A stretch of DNA of 64,000 bases from Morganella morganii H1r (GCF_000633515.1 NZ_AYMP01000017.1:1-64000), one strand, 5' to 3'; counted from the stretch's first letter, positions 27,512-37,300 are shown. Notes: generated by a model not told the origin, from the sequence alone. A program made the numbers and translations.

Positions 27512-28516
27512 TTATTCGTAGTCAACGCGTAAATAACCGCGGGATTGGAAAACACCTTCTTTCGGTTTATTACCGGTCACGCTGACAGGCCAGGCGGTAA
27601 TGGCGGTCCGGGCAGAACCGGCACCGTCAAGCCGGAACGGAATCACACTGCCGATATTATTCGGCGTTAGTGCATTACCGTCTTTATCACCGACCATAAA
27701 ACCGACGTCCGGGTTATCGGAGACAATCATATTGCCGTTTACTTTTTCCGCTTCGATACGCAGTGTCAGATACGCTTTCGCTTCCACGTTGGTACACTGA
27801 ATCGCGATATTTTCGAGTTTTTTATTCACTGTGGCAGGTTTATTACCGGCACCGGCCTGGCTGAATAACTGCGAACCGATTTTACCGAAGTTAATCACCA
27901 CAATATCATTAACGCCGACTTTGCATTGCTGCGGCACATTAATCACGCCGCTGTAGCTGATGGTATAGACCGGTACGCTCAGCGGATCTGAATTACCGGT
28001 GGTGACATACACCGTGAATAATGTTTTTTTCGGAATAACCACCTGGTCAACAAAACGCCGGGTCACTTTCAGCCGGAAAATAAAGTTACGATCCAGCACT
28101 TCAAACGGATTTCCCAGAGCCACGTTGGGGTGCATCCCCATTTGTACATATTCCTGCGGCGGATAGAATGTACCGGCATAGCTGTCAGTGATGCTCATGG
28201 CGCCGATAAGGTAATCATTGAGCTTCAGGTATTTATAGCGGCCTTCGGTTTCGACCACGGGAATATTGGCCACATAACTGCGCATTGTGGTGCTTTTGCT
28301 GCCGACACTTCTCGGACAAACCGCCATTACCCGTGCGCTGAACTCTTTGTTTAAGGTTTTTATCTCCCCGACCTGGTTATTGGCTGAGGTAAAGCTGTTT
28401 GTCAGGTCATAAAAAACCTCACTGGTTCCGCCCGCCGCATTACTGCATACCACAGCCAGCGCCGGAAGAGGTAAAAATGCCATTAATAACGGGATTGCAT
28501 ATCTCTTTTTCATCAT
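27512..28516 (-). CDS. Two-domain fimbrial tip adhesin
   Basis: 334 residues after choosing ATG 28516 (MMKKRYAIPLLMAFLPLPALA, a signal peptide); the frame is open upstream to 28606 but that overlaps the usher. An N-terminal domain of about 180 residues, unlike pilins, is followed by a pilin-like C-terminal domain (QQCKVGVNDIVVINFGKIGSQLF, IQCTNVEAKAYLTLRIEA, RGYLRVDYE). This is the lectin-plus-pilin layout of FimH-like tip adhesins. Receptor unknown. Seven bases after the usher stop, so same transcript. Confidence 0.8.
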   Translation of the reverse strand: MMKKRYAIPLLMAFLPLPALAVVCSNAAGGTSEVFYDLTNSFTSANNQVGEIKTLNKEFSARVMAVCPRSVGSKSTTMRSYVANIPVVETEGRYKYLKLNDYLIGAMSITDSYAGTFYPPQEYVQMGMHPNVALGNPFEVLDRNFIFRLKVTRRFVDQVVIPKKTLFTVYVTTGNSDPLSVPVYTISYSGVINVPQQCKVGVNDIVVINFGKIGSQLFSQAGAGNKPATVNKKLENIAIQCTNVEAKAYLTLRIEAEKVNGNMIVSDNPDVGFMVGDKDGNALTPNNIGSVIPFRLDGAGSARTAITAWPVSVTGNKPKEGVFQSRGYLRVDYE

Positions 28517-28523
28517 TAACTCT

Positions 28524-31112
28524 CTATTTACATTCAAGCGCGGTCCGCAGTAACGGCCCTTTGATTTCCTGACGGGTAAAATCATAATCCGCAGTACACT
28601 GGTCACCCGGCTGATTCCCCCACTGCACCAGTAATTTCCCGGTCAGCGGCAGGCCGGTTAAATACACACGTCCGTCATCATCAGCGATGCTGCTGATCTG
28701 AGAGCCTGTTTCCTGCACCATACTGCCGAAGCGGATGGGTTTGCCGTTATGGGTCAGCGAGAGCAGTGCCCGGATCCCGATACTGGTATCAAATGTGGCA
28801 CGGACAACCGCACCGCTGATCGGTACCACGTTCTGCACGTTATTTTTGATTTCCGTATTGTCATTAAATGAATCCGGATTCAGCGCAATACGGTTGTTCC
28901 GGTAAGCAGAGGCATAAGGAATGATGGCGTAACCGCGCCAGTCCGTTTTCACCCCGGTGTAGTTTTCCACAGCCACACCGGCAGCCCCCGGTGCTTTGAC
29001 CAGCACGGTGGTATCATTAATTGACTGGCCGAATGTCAATCCGTTTTCATGCAGCAGCACGGCACCGGAAGCCCGGTAGTTGAGCTGATTCTGATCCGGG
29101 TCGTAGTTGTAACTGATCCCGAAATCGCCGTAGGTACCCTGATAATCCAGACCGGCCGAGCCGTTATAACCCTGCTGGCTGACATGCCCCTGCGAGACGG
29201 AATAGCTCAGGTTTCTGCCTTCCAGCAGCGTGCCGTTTACACCGGCGCGGTAAGCGTTCCGTCCGCCGGAGTTATTGGTGGCCGAGAAGGTGGCGTAAGC
29301 GTTATTAAAGGCATCATTACTGCGCGCGTTACGCGACGAGAATGAGGAGAACGGCACGGACACATTCACCGACAGCATGTTATCGCGCTCATTGAGTTCC
29401 AGCGCTTTGGTGGTGCTCAGGGACACGGAATAATTTATCCCGTTCCAGCTGTTGGAATACCCGGCCTGATACCACTCATCCTTACCGCTGCGGTTCCAGT
29501 AAGATTGCTGGTTACCGGATATATAGAGTGAGCCGTACTGATCAAATGACTGCGAAATATTGACCTGAAAACGCCCTTTTTTGTTATAGAGCAGGTTGTG
29601 ATAATTAATAATGATCGGCTTGCCGGTATCACCATCCTCGCCGTCCGGCGCATATTCATACCCGGACATCTGTTTATACGCGACATCGTTTAAGGTATAG
29701 AAGCCCTTGGTGGAATAGCGGTAGCCCAATAACTGGAACGTGGTGCCGGTGGTGTTCAGGGATTTCGCGTACAGGAAACGGAATGACTGCCCGCTGTGGT
29801 TTGAGCCGTCCGCCAGTTCACTGTTTGCATGGGTGACATCAAAGGAGAAGGCACCAAAACGGCCGATATTCTGACCGACTCCGATCAGTACTGATTTATA
29901 TTTGTCCGCCAGCTGGGTCCCGGTATAAACAGAAATATCCCGTGTCAGACCGGCGAGCAGTGTCGCCTGGACAAACTTCGGTTTATCCTGGTTGCTGTTA
30001 CCGCTGCGGAACTCCCCGGCCATCACATCATATTTCACGCGGCCTTCACGCTGAAGCACCGGCAGTGTGGAGTAGGGCACAACATACTGCTGCTGAGTGC
30101 CGTCTTTTTCCTCAACGGTCACCTGTAAGTCACCACTGGAGGTTGCCGGGTTTAAGTCATTAATGACAAACGGGCCCGGCGGGACATACACCTGATAAAT
30201 AACATAACCGTTCTGGCGGATAACCACCTTGGCATCGGTTTTTGCCATACCGCGCACGGTCGGGGCATAGCCCTGCTGGCTGTCCGGATACATATTATCG
30301 ACAGAAAACAGCCGCACACCACGGAACCCGGCAGAGTCAAAGACACTGCCGTCCGAGTTTCCGTCACCGATAACCAGCTGGCTTTTCAGGGCAATGATCG
30401 GCCGCTGAACGTAGTTCATCAGGCTGCGCCACTGGCTGTTGCTGGCATTTTTACTTTTGTTGTAATTCCAGGAGCTGGACTGACGGAACTGCCATGCACC
30501 AAGGTTAAACCCCGAGTTCAGGTTCACGTAGTAGCTGCTGGTATTGTCCGAGTTATTATTCCCGGAGGCGAAATAGTTCATAAACAGCGCCGGAATACCG
30601 GATTCCCATCTGTCCGGCGGAATATAGCCGCGCGCCTGTCCGGAAAGACTGGCCTGCGGGAAGCTGAGCATCAGCCGCTGTTTCTGAAAATCAAAGTGGT
30701 ATTCTGAGCCCGGAATTTTTTCGGTAAACGGAAAGCACTGCTTATCCTGTTCTGTTAATTCCTCCGGACGGGCGATATTTACCCCGAAACCCATAATGGT
30801 ATCCGCACTGAAGCAGGGGAATAAATAAGGCTCACCCTCTTTATTTTTCAGTTCGGTAAACGTGATCTCAGAGGAGGAGACAAAATCATTATTAACGGAC
30901 AATTCAACCAGGTAAGTACCGGGCGGCTGATAGCCGCCCGATTCAAAGCGGGATAAATCAGAGACATCCGCGTCAGACAGGTCATCGGTTAAAAACGCGG
31001 CGTTGAAGGAAGGCTTCGCACCGGCCGTTCCCGCAGGGAAAAAACACGTAACCGCCGCAAGCACAGCAAAATAAACCGGCGTATGTGTGAAAACCTTTTT
31101 GATGTTACTCAT
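28524..31112 (-). CDS. Fimbrial outer-membrane usher
   Basis: 862-residue PapC/FimD-type usher. Signal peptide (ending GTAGA), N-terminal domain starting FNAAFLTDDLSDADVSDLSRFE, a 24-strand barrel region with the plug (SQQGYAPTVRGMAKTDAKVVIRQNGY, VPPGPFVINDLNP), and C-terminal domains with GAVVRATFD and the closing cysteine pair (DQCTADYDF, LECK). I use ATG 31112 (CAGGGTG site) rather than the upstream frame start at 31139. Second-to-fourth order pilin, chaperone, usher, adhesin is that of type 1-like operons. Confidence 0.94.
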   Translation of the reverse strand: MSNIKKVFTHTPVYFAVLAAVTCFFPAGTAGAKPSFNAAFLTDDLSDADVSDLSRFESGGYQPPGTYLVELSVNNDFVSSSEITFTELKNKEGEPYLFPCFSADTIMGFGVNIARPEELTEQDKQCFPFTEKIPGSEYHFDFQKQRLMLSFPQASLSGQARGYIPPDRWESGIPALFMNYFASGNNNSDNTSSYYVNLNSGFNLGAWQFRQSSSWNYNKSKNASNSQWRSLMNYVQRPIIALKSQLVIGDGNSDGSVFDSAGFRGVRLFSVDNMYPDSQQGYAPTVRGMAKTDAKVVIRQNGYVIYQVYVPPGPFVINDLNPATSSGDLQVTVEEKDGTQQQYVVPYSTLPVLQREGRVKYDVMAGEFRSGNSNQDKPKFVQATLLAGLTRDISVYTGTQLADKYKSVLIGVGQNIGRFGAFSFDVTHANSELADGSNHSGQSFRFLYAKSLNTTGTTFQLLGYRYSTKGFYTLNDVAYKQMSGYEYAPDGEDGDTGKPIIINYHNLLYNKKGRFQVNISQSFDQYGSLYISGNQQSYWNRSGKDEWYQAGYSNSWNGINYSVSLSTTKALELNERDNMLSVNVSVPFSSFSSRNARSNDAFNNAYATFSATNNSGGRNAYRAGVNGTLLEGRNLSYSVSQGHVSQQGYNGSAGLDYQGTYGDFGISYNYDPDQNQLNYRASGAVLLHENGLTFGQSINDTTVLVKAPGAAGVAVENYTGVKTDWRGYAIIPYASAYRNNRIALNPDSFNDNTEIKNNVQNVVPISGAVVRATFDTSIGIRALLSLTHNGKPIRFGSMVQETGSQISSIADDDGRVYLTGLPLTGKLLVQWGNQPGDQCTADYDFTRQEIKGPLLRTALECK

Positions 31113-31155
31113 TTCACCCTGTTCCCTGCATGACAACAATAAAATAAAGAATGTC

Positions 31156-31854
31156 TTAATTAAGATTCACGTCGCGCTGCTTGCGCAGTCCGCCATAGTC
31201 ATTAATGGTCTGATAAGTCAGTTTGCGACCGTTTTTACCGGCAATCTGATGGGCACTGAATGGTGCAACCATGACATTATCCAGCGGACGCCCGTCTAAC
31301 ATGATATTGACGAAGGTGGTGTAATACGGCGTCGGGTTATCAATCGTAATTGCGCCGTTTTTCTGTGTAATGGTGATTTTTTCCGCTGCATCTTCGGTCT
31401 GGATGGGTAAATTCACCGGTCTGACAAATAATTTGATCCGTGACAAAATAGCCAGCTGGAGTACGTTCTTTCCTTCCAGTGATTCTTTATCCACGGACGG
31501 AATCGCTTTTACGTTCAGCCAGAAAACAGATTCTCTGTCTTTCGGCAGATCCTGAGCCAGGTTAACAATCCGCAGAATATTTTCACTGGCAGGTTCCATC
31601 ACAAATAATGGTGGCGTGATAACGAAATCTTTTTCTTTGCCATTTTCGTTATCAACCCATGAGTTGATCAAAAAACGTTCTTTCGGGCTGTGGTTAATCA
31701 CAGAAAGGGACGTTTGTTTAGCATCCTGGGGATAAATAATCCGGGTTGCACCGAGTGCAATTCCTGAGTTCTGATTTGATGCTGAATAAGCAAATCCTGA
31801 CATCAGAGTGAAAAACAATATCAATGCACTATTTTTTAAATAATTATAAATCAC
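31156..31854 (-). CDS. Periplasmic fimbrial chaperone
   Basis: 232-residue PapD-like chaperone with signal peptide (ends FAYSA). IALGATRIIYPQDAKQTSLSVINHS is the G1-A1 start with the anchor arginine; FVITPPLFVMEPASENILRIV, FWLNVKAIP and LAILSRIKLFVRP are the family signatures; the C-terminal domain ends in the G2 strand region. Lies between major pilin and usher. Confidence 0.93.
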   Translation of the reverse strand: MIYNYLKNSALILFFTLMSGFAYSASNQNSGIALGATRIIYPQDAKQTSLSVINHSPKERFLINSWVDNENGKEKDFVITPPLFVMEPASENILRIVNLAQDLPKDRESVFWLNVKAIPSVDKESLEGKNVLQLAILSRIKLFVRPVNLPIQTEDAAEKITITQKNGAITIDNPTPYYTTFVNIMLDGRPLDNVMVAPFSAHQIAGKNGRKLTYQTINDYGGLRKQRDVNLN

Positions 31855-32057
31855 AGATGGACCTCTTAATATTCTCTGTCAGAAATAACGCATAGAGTAT
31901 GGTATTTCATTATCCGGTGTGGTTTACGGCACAGCCGGTGATATATAAAACCCTCTCTGCTCCCTGTTACAGGCACAATCCATCGTCAGAATTAAGGAAA
32001 TATAATTCTGTACAGAGAGAGTTTTTATTTACTTAATTAATTACGTTCAGTAATTGA

Positions 32058-32606
32058 TTATTCGTATTTAACAACGAAAGTGGCATCAGCATTTGCCTGA
32101 CCCGGTGTGGATACACCTTTGGCAACATAACGTGCAGAGAAGTCTAATACGTTAGTGCCTTCGTTCAGTGTTTTTGCTGCAGAGAACTTGCTGCCGTTTG
32201 GTGATAAAATGGCAGAGGTGCTGTCAGAAATCTGAATACCGACATTCTGAGCAGCAGGTGCGTTTGTACCTGAATTTACTGCTAATAATGTAGCATCACC
32301 ATCCATGCTCTGACCGGCGAAAGCAACAGCCGCAGTGGCGGATACACTCGGGTCACAGTCAACCAGTTTGATTTTGAACGGAACCGGTGTCGTCATGTCG
32401 CCGGCCGCCGCTAATTTAGCTGTACGGTACTGACCTAATTCAACAGTCTGGTTGCTGCTTTCAGTGCTGACTGCACAGGCTGCGTTAACCAGTTCCCCGG
32501 TAAAATGAACGTTGCCGCCGTTTACAATAACCGGATCTGCAGCAGAAGCAGCAGCGGAGAATAATAAAGCGGATACAACAGATGCACCAATAATATTTAA
32601 TTTCAT
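32058..32606 (-). CDS. Major fimbrial subunit
   Basis: 182-residue type 1-like pilin. Signal peptide to about residue 22 (SAAASA-ADP), then GGNVHFTGELVNAACAVST and KLVDCDPSVSA with the disulfide cysteines, and the C-terminal GQANADATFVVKYE donor/acceptor strand. First structural gene of the operon; the 203-base gap to the chaperone gene and its abundance-type codon use fit a highly expressed subunit. AGGA site before ATG 32606. Confidence 0.92.
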   Translation of the reverse strand: MKLNIIGASVVSALLFSAAASAADPVIVNGGNVHFTGELVNAACAVSTESSNQTVELGQYRTAKLAAAGDMTTPVPFKIKLVDCDPSVSATAAVAFAGQSMDGDATLLAVNSGTNAPAAQNVGIQISDSTSAILSPNGSKFSAAKTLNEGTNVLDFSARYVAKGVSTPGQANADATFVVKYE

Positions 32607-32644
32607 AATACTGAATTCCTAAAAAATAAACGCCATCTTCAAAT

Positions 32645-32669
32645 TTTACTATCTCAACAGAATAGTAAA
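32645..32669. promoter_or_regulatory. Inverted repeat upstream of the major pilin
   Basis: TTTACTAT/ATAGTAAA arms (32645-32652 and 32662-32669) with a 9-base spacer, 39 bases before the pilin start. Candidate operator or leader structure; regulator unknown. Confidence 0.4.
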
Positions 32670-32676
32670 CCACTAC

Positions 32677-32700
32677 ATCTGAAGAGGTTAATCTTCAGAT
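32677..32700 (-). other. Leader hairpin between HTH regulator and pilin
   Basis: Perfect 8-bp stem ATCTGAAG/CTTCAGAT with an 8-base loop in the 144-base gap between the regulator stop and the pilin start. No U run, so it could be a processing or stability element more than a terminator. Confidence 0.4.
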
Positions 32701-32750
32701 ACAATTTGAGTGTTGTGTGTACCAGAAATGAAAAAAGTGAAATACTAAAA

Positions 32751-32987
32751 TTAATACATATAATCCCGGCTGCTATCAAGATCACCAAACAGCTTGACAA
32801 AAGGCACTTCCAGAACCAGTGAAATAGTAAACAGCATATCAAGCGGAATATTGCATTCCCCGCGCTCATAGCGTGAAACCTGCTGCTGACTTAATTTTAA
32901 TTTGTCACCTAATTCTGAACCGGATAATCCCTGTTCTTTTCTGTGTGCTCTGATCTGTTCTCCAACAACTTTATTTATATTCATCAT
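32751..32987 (-). CDS. MrpJ-like HTH regulator of the fimbrial operon
   Basis: 78-residue XRE-type HTH protein. KLKLSQQQVSRYERGECNIP is the MrpJ-family recognition helix signature. It lies at the head of the fimbrial operon on the same strand, 144 bases before the pilin gene, whereas Proteus mrpJ sits at the operon end. Probably controls this operon and, by analogy with MrpJ, perhaps motility genes (inference). Related to the HTH protein at 8621. Confidence 0.82.
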   Translation of the reverse strand: MMNINKVVGEQIRAHRKEQGLSGSELGDKLKLSQQQVSRYERGECNIPLDMLFTISLVLEVPFVKLFGDLDSSRDYMY

Positions 32988-34093
32988 GAGTCGTACTCAA
33001 AAATTACCGGGTTTCTTATGGGAATAATATGCAAGGTATTCTGAATAACTAATCAGATAATACAGACCCGATTTCCGTCATAATAAAATATGGCAGGAAA
33101 AGCGCAGTTGCATTTCGGGATTAAGTATTAGCGCTTACAGGTGCTAAGTAAAGTTAGTTATAACGATCAAAGGGCAATTATTGAAAGGTAAAAACTATCA
33201 ATAACGATTCTTTGATCGTTGTAATCTTTTTTGGATGTTAACAATTTATGGGGTATTTAAAATTCGTGGTCTTTATTTTTTATCTATTCTGTAATGTCAT
33301 GATAAATAAGTAAATATAAATTCTGTGTAAATGTTAATTATTTTGTAAATGCCGGTTACCTTTATTTATTCTCTGTTATGACTATTTATTTATAAAATAT
33401 ACGTTAATATATTGATTGTAAACAAATAAAAAATTTAATTAATATTTAATCAAAATTGCGGTTTGTTGATAAAATTTTTTAAATTAGCAACTAAAAAGAG
33501 TTAATATCTAAATAATACAATATAATCAGATAAATACACTATTTGTGTTTTTTGTAATTTTCCATAAATACATCACTAACTAAAATAATATATCGAAATG
33601 CCTAAAATTATGACTTTTTTCATATAGTCAAACATAAAATACACATAATAAAAACATATATTTCATAATGTAAAATTTAAAAAATCATTACACTTCATGG
33701 TGTTATATCTGTTTAAATGCAAAACACCTGAGATATTACAAATTATTACCACAATGTGCCTGTTCACAAGTTTAAAGCGTAAATGTAAAATAACACGTAT
33801 CATGAGTAAATAAAGGTTCAATAATAGTTTATCTGATAAAAAAGACAGAATATGTTGCGTTATGCAGAAATATCATGCGAATCATGATGTTGGGTTGTAC
33901 ATTATAGCTGGGTTACAGCGTATTATCGGTATTTATCCGGAAGACTTTAGATTTTCCGGTAGGGCGCGATAAAAACAGAGGGACGAAATGTCACCATTTT
34001 TCATTCTGAAGGGGAAATAGCCGATGATACCGGGCTATACAGAAAGCAATGCTGCCGGTATCGGTATTCATCAGAACTGTCCGTAATGCGTTG
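32988..34093. other. AT-rich 1.1-kb intergenic region
   Basis: Very AT-rich (33230-33700 is almost only A and T), between the fimbrial regulator and the AraC-type gene; both genes are on the minus strand, so this is upstream of the fimbrial operon. No gene is supported. It contains a long dyad at 33158-33224. Likely a silencer-type (H-NS-like) promoter region, from composition only. Confidence 0.5.
33158..33224. promoter_or_regulatory. 67-bp two-tier dyad upstream of the fimbrial regulator
   Basis: Outer arms 33158-33172 and 33210-33224 (AACGATCAAAG core, 14 of 15 matching) and inner arms TTATTGA/TCAATAA (33178-33184 and 33198-33204) share one centre at 33191. Located 171 bases upstream of the HTH start. 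Probable binding site for a dimeric or tetrameric regulator, or a recombination site; no recombinase gene is in the window. Confidence 0.5.
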
Positions 34094-35008
34094 TTACAGC
34101 ATGACCGGGATGTAGTAATTAATCACTTCCACATACTGTAAGCCGTTGGCAATAAACTCATCATGCCGCTCTGCGGGCAGCAGTTTGTAGTGCTCAATAT
34201 CCGGGCCCCGTCTGCGCAGCAGGTTCATTTCTGCCAGTGTGCCGGAATAAGCGGCATGAATAATCGTGTTGTAATCGCCGGGAAGATCCTTCAGCGTGGC
34301 CGGATCAATGGTAATTCTGAGATAATCCCCGCCGGGTAAGGTCACCGGAGAAAGTGATGCACGGCGGATACTGTCTGCTGACAATACCGACGGCATGACC
34401 GCCGTGGTATAGGCATAACTGATATTATCTGCGGTTGATTCATACGGGGCATGCATGGCATACAAATCCGCCGGAATAATATCCACTTCCTTAAAAAATG
34501 TTTCCCAGAATTCACGCCGGAATTTCCGGTTTTCTGTCTGCCAGTCTGACAGGTTTTTCCGGTGATAATGATGAGAGCCTGTTAACTGTATTTCCGGTAA
34601 TCTGGTCAGCTCCGGCTGAAACGGAACAGGGCTCTTTGCCTGCAGCGGAAAACAAAAGCCGTTGCTGTCCCAGCCCGCTTTCTTGCGGTAAGCTGATGGG
34701 GTGGTATTAAACTGTGATTTAAAGGCGCGGCAGAAGGTTTGCTGTGAATCAAAGCGGTATTTTACCGAAATATCGAGAATACTGCTGCTGGTGATCCGCA
34801 ATGCTCTGGCTGCACAGGATAAACGCCGGGCGCGGATATATTTTCCGATCACCACACCGGTATGCTCTTTAAATAAACGCTGTAAATGCCATTTGGAATA
34901 TCCCGCCCGTGCGGCAATGATATCCAGCGATAAATCGGATTCCAGATTTTGCTCAATCCACAAAACCAGACTCTGAATAATACTTCCGCGAAGTCCGTCT
35001 ATGTTCAT
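34094..35008 (-). CDS. AraC-family regulator, Rob-like
   Basis: 304 residues: N-terminal AraC/XylS DNA-binding domain with two helix-turn-helix units (about 12-110: LSLDIIAARAGYSKWHLQRLFKEHTG, ILDISVKYRFDSQQTFCRAFKSQFNTTPSAYRK) followed by a GyrI-like effector-binding domain (about 130-304). This order is that of E. coli Rob, which binds bile salts and other amphiphiles and activates the mar/sox/rob regulon. Whether it is the true Rob or a paralogue cannot be told from context. Monocistronic. Confidence 0.85.
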   Translation of the reverse strand: MNIDGLRGSIIQSLVLWIEQNLESDLSLDIIAARAGYSKWHLQRLFKEHTGVVIGKYIRARRLSCAARALRITSSSILDISVKYRFDSQQTFCRAFKSQFNTTPSAYRKKAGWDSNGFCFPLQAKSPVPFQPELTRLPEIQLTGSHHYHRKNLSDWQTENRKFRREFWETFFKEVDIIPADLYAMHAPYESTADNISYAYTTAVMPSVLSADSIRRASLSPVTLPGGDYLRITIDPATLKDLPGDYNTIIHAAYSGTLAEMNLLRRRGPDIEHYKLLPAERHDEFIANGLQYVEVINYYIPVML

Positions 35009-35354
35009 TTTTTTATTACCGGCAGAGAGTGATATCGCTCAGTCAGTTATCGGGCGATAAAAAAAGTTAACCCTATAATATTAAATGAATTTATCTTTTA
35101 TATCCGCAAGGAGTGTAAATATCTGTATGCCGCACGCCCGCCTTTGTATTTTTTTATCAGGAATTGTCTTTTTTTATGTGATTTTGTGACTGCTGGCCGG
35201 AGAATGATCTTGACCCGGCGAAAAGCGGGCAGCTATTAACCTGAAAAACAACAAAATTTTAAAAAATAACAAAAAATTATAACTTTTGAATTTTCTGCCG
35301 ATAACAGTATCCGTATGGCGCCAGATTATTTTGTCACCCCTTAAAGGAAACTGT
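35009..35354. other. Intergenic region between AraC and chemoreceptor genes
   Basis: 345 bases between divergent genes, with A/T-rich stretches at 35150-35180 and 35250-35290. It should contain both promoters. No gene is supported, although an open frame continues upstream of the chemoreceptor to 35286. Confidence 0.4.
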
Positions 35355-36914
35355 ATGCAGTTACTTCGAAACTTATCCATCCGGTTCGTCATGCTGTCGA
35401 TACTCGGTATTTTGTGTCTGACACTCGGATGTGTCAGTTTTTACAGTGACTGGTCTCTGTCGAGAGTGTCTGACGGCAATGCGACCGATCGTCAGCTCGT
35501 CCGGCAGCTGACCGTACTGAATCAGGGGAATGACCAGTATTTTCGCTTTATTTCCAGGCTGAACCGTGAAATGCAGAAAAAAGCGGAAGGGGAAATACCG
35601 GATTTAAAACCGTCTGCGGAAGCAATGAAAAATATGGGGCTGCACCTGGCGGAGATGAAACGGATTTCTCCGGGGCCGATGGATGTGCAGATGTCAGAAA
35701 GGGTCATTGCCCGCTGGCAGGTGCTCTATGATGAGGGAGTTAAAATCCAGATGCAGCTGGCGGAGCAGGGGGATCAGGCGGGTTACCGCAAACAGTCCCA
35801 TGATGTCACCCCGCAGCTGAGCAAAGAATTCGGTACTGTCAGTGTTGAGTTCACGCAGGTGGCTGAGGCGCGGATCGAACAGACCCGTACCCTGGTGGAC
35901 GGCCTGATGACCACCACACGGATTGTGATTATCAGCGGCACACTGTTTGGTCTGCTGATCCTGATTTTCGCTGACCGTTATCTGGTGAAGATGATGCAGC
36001 GCCCGCTGAACAATATCCGTCAGCATTTCCGCCGTATTGCCGGAGGTGATCTCAGCCGGCCGGTGGAAAGTGACGCCGCCGGACGCAACTGTGTCGGTAA
36101 ATTATTCCCGCTGCTCAGCGAAATGCAGGACAGTCTGCGGGACGCTGTGAGTTCTATCCGCGAAGGCAGTGATACCCTGCGTGACAGTGCGTCTGAGATT
36201 GCGCGCGGTAATACCGATCTCTCCTCCCGTACCGAACAGCAGGCAGCGGCGCTGGAAGAAACGGCAGCGAGTATGGAAGAGATCACCGCGACAGTGAAAC
36301 TGAATGCGGATCACGCGCATCATGCCAGCGCACTGGCGGAAGTCACGTCTTCAACGGCGCATCAGGGCCATGAAATGATCGCCGCTGTTATCCGCACAAT
36401 GGACGAAATTTCTGAGAGTTCACGGAAAATTGCTGAAATCACCAATGTGATAAACAGTATTGCTTTCCAGACTAACATTCTGGCGCTGAATGCCTCGATT
36501 GAAGCAGCACGGGCCGGTGTCCACGGACGTGGTTTTATGGTGGTGGCCGGTGAGGTGCGGACACTGGCCAGTAATAGTGCGGATGCCGCCAAAGAGATTG
36601 AACGGCTGATAGCGAATGCGGTATCCCGCGTCGATCAGGGTATTACGCTGGTGGCCGGCGGCGGGGAGACCATGGAGGAAATTGTCCGCGCCTCCGGTGA
36701 AGTGACTGCGATCATGAAAGAAATTGCCATTGCGTCAGAGGAGCAGACCAAGGGGATCCTGCAGATCGGCACCGCAATCACCCAGATGGACACGGTGACC
36801 CAGCAGAATGCCTCGCTGGTCAGCAGCGTTTCTGAAACCGCCGCCGGTCTGGAATTACAGACGCAGGCGCTGCAAAACTCCGTACAGAAATTCCGCCTCC
36901 GTACCGCAGACTGA
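35355..36914 (+). CDS. Methyl-accepting chemotaxis protein, Tsr/Tar-like
   Basis: 519 residues from ATG 35355 (AAAGGA site); the longer frame from 35286 adds residues that do not look like a receptor start. TM1 at about 10-30 (RFVMLSILGILCLTLGCVSF), a periplasmic four-helix sensor of about 155 residues, TM2 near 190-210, HAMP, methylation helices (TDLSSRTEQQAAALEETAASMEE) and the tip [21 protein letters not shown]. No C-terminal CheR-binding pentapeptide (ends FRLRTAD). Ligand unknown. Confidence 0.9.
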   Translation: MQLLRNLSIRFVMLSILGILCLTLGCVSFYSDWSLSRVSDGNATDRQLVRQLTVLNQGNDQYFRFISRLNREMQKKAEGEIPDLKPSAEAMKNMGLHLAEMKRISPGPMDVQMSERVIARWQVLYDEGVKIQMQLAEQGDQAGYRKQSHDVTPQLSKEFGTVSVEFTQVAEARIEQTRTLVDGLMTTTRIVIISGTLFGLLILIFADRYLVKMMQRPLNNIRQHFRRIAGGDLSRPVESDAAGRNCVGKLFPLLSEMQDSLRDAVSSIREGSDTLRDSASEIARGNTDLSSRTEQQAAALEETAASMEEITATVKLNADHAHHASALAEVTSSTAHQGHEMIAAVIRTMDEISESSRKIAEITNVINSIAFQTNILALNASIEAARAGVHGRGFMVVAGEVRTLASNSADAAKEIERLIANAVSRVDQGITLVAGGGETMEEIVRASGEVTAIMKEIAIASEEQTKGILQIGTAITQMDTVTQQNASLVSSVSETAAGLELQTQALQNSVQKFRLRTAD

Positions 36915-36920
36915 CACGGT

Positions 36921-37289
36921 TCAGATTGCTGCCGTGGTCAGTAAATCACGGTAGTAATCTATCTTTCTTTCCAGGTGCTGAAAATGATCATTCAGCACCG
37001 CTATCTGCAGCTGTAATGCCCCGCTGTGTGCCAGCAGTAAATCCATACGCGCCTGTGCCGTCTCCTCTCCCTGAGCCCGTAAATCCGCATAATGTTTTAT
37101 CGATTTCAGCGGCATGCCGGTTTCTTTCAGTCGTGTGATAAAAGTTACCCATTCCGCATCACGGGCGGAGTAACAGCGGTGATTATTTGCCCGGCGCAGC
37201 GGGATCAGAATGCCTTCTTTTTCATAAAACCGCAGGGTGTGGATGCTGAAACCGGTTAAGGCAGAAAACGCACTGATGGAATAATGCAT
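36921..37289 (-). CDS. MerR-family regulator
   Basis: 122 residues from ATG 37289. N-terminal winged HTH (SISAFSALTGFSIHTLRFYEKEGIL ... RANNHRCYSARDAEWVTFI), then the long dimerisation helix and a short effector region without an obvious metal-binding cysteine pair. Divergent from the SDR gene across a 70-base gap that contains a MerR-type promoter, so that gene is the likely target. Longer open frame to 37367 would run through the promoter and is unlikely. Confidence 0.85.
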   Translation of the reverse strand: MHYSISAFSALTGFSIHTLRFYEKEGILIPLRRANNHRCYSARDAEWVTFITRLKETGMPLKSIKHYADLRAQGEETAQARMDLLLAHSGALQLQIAVLNDHFQHLERKIDYYRDLLTTAAI

Positions 37290-37300
37290 ACAGAAACCTC

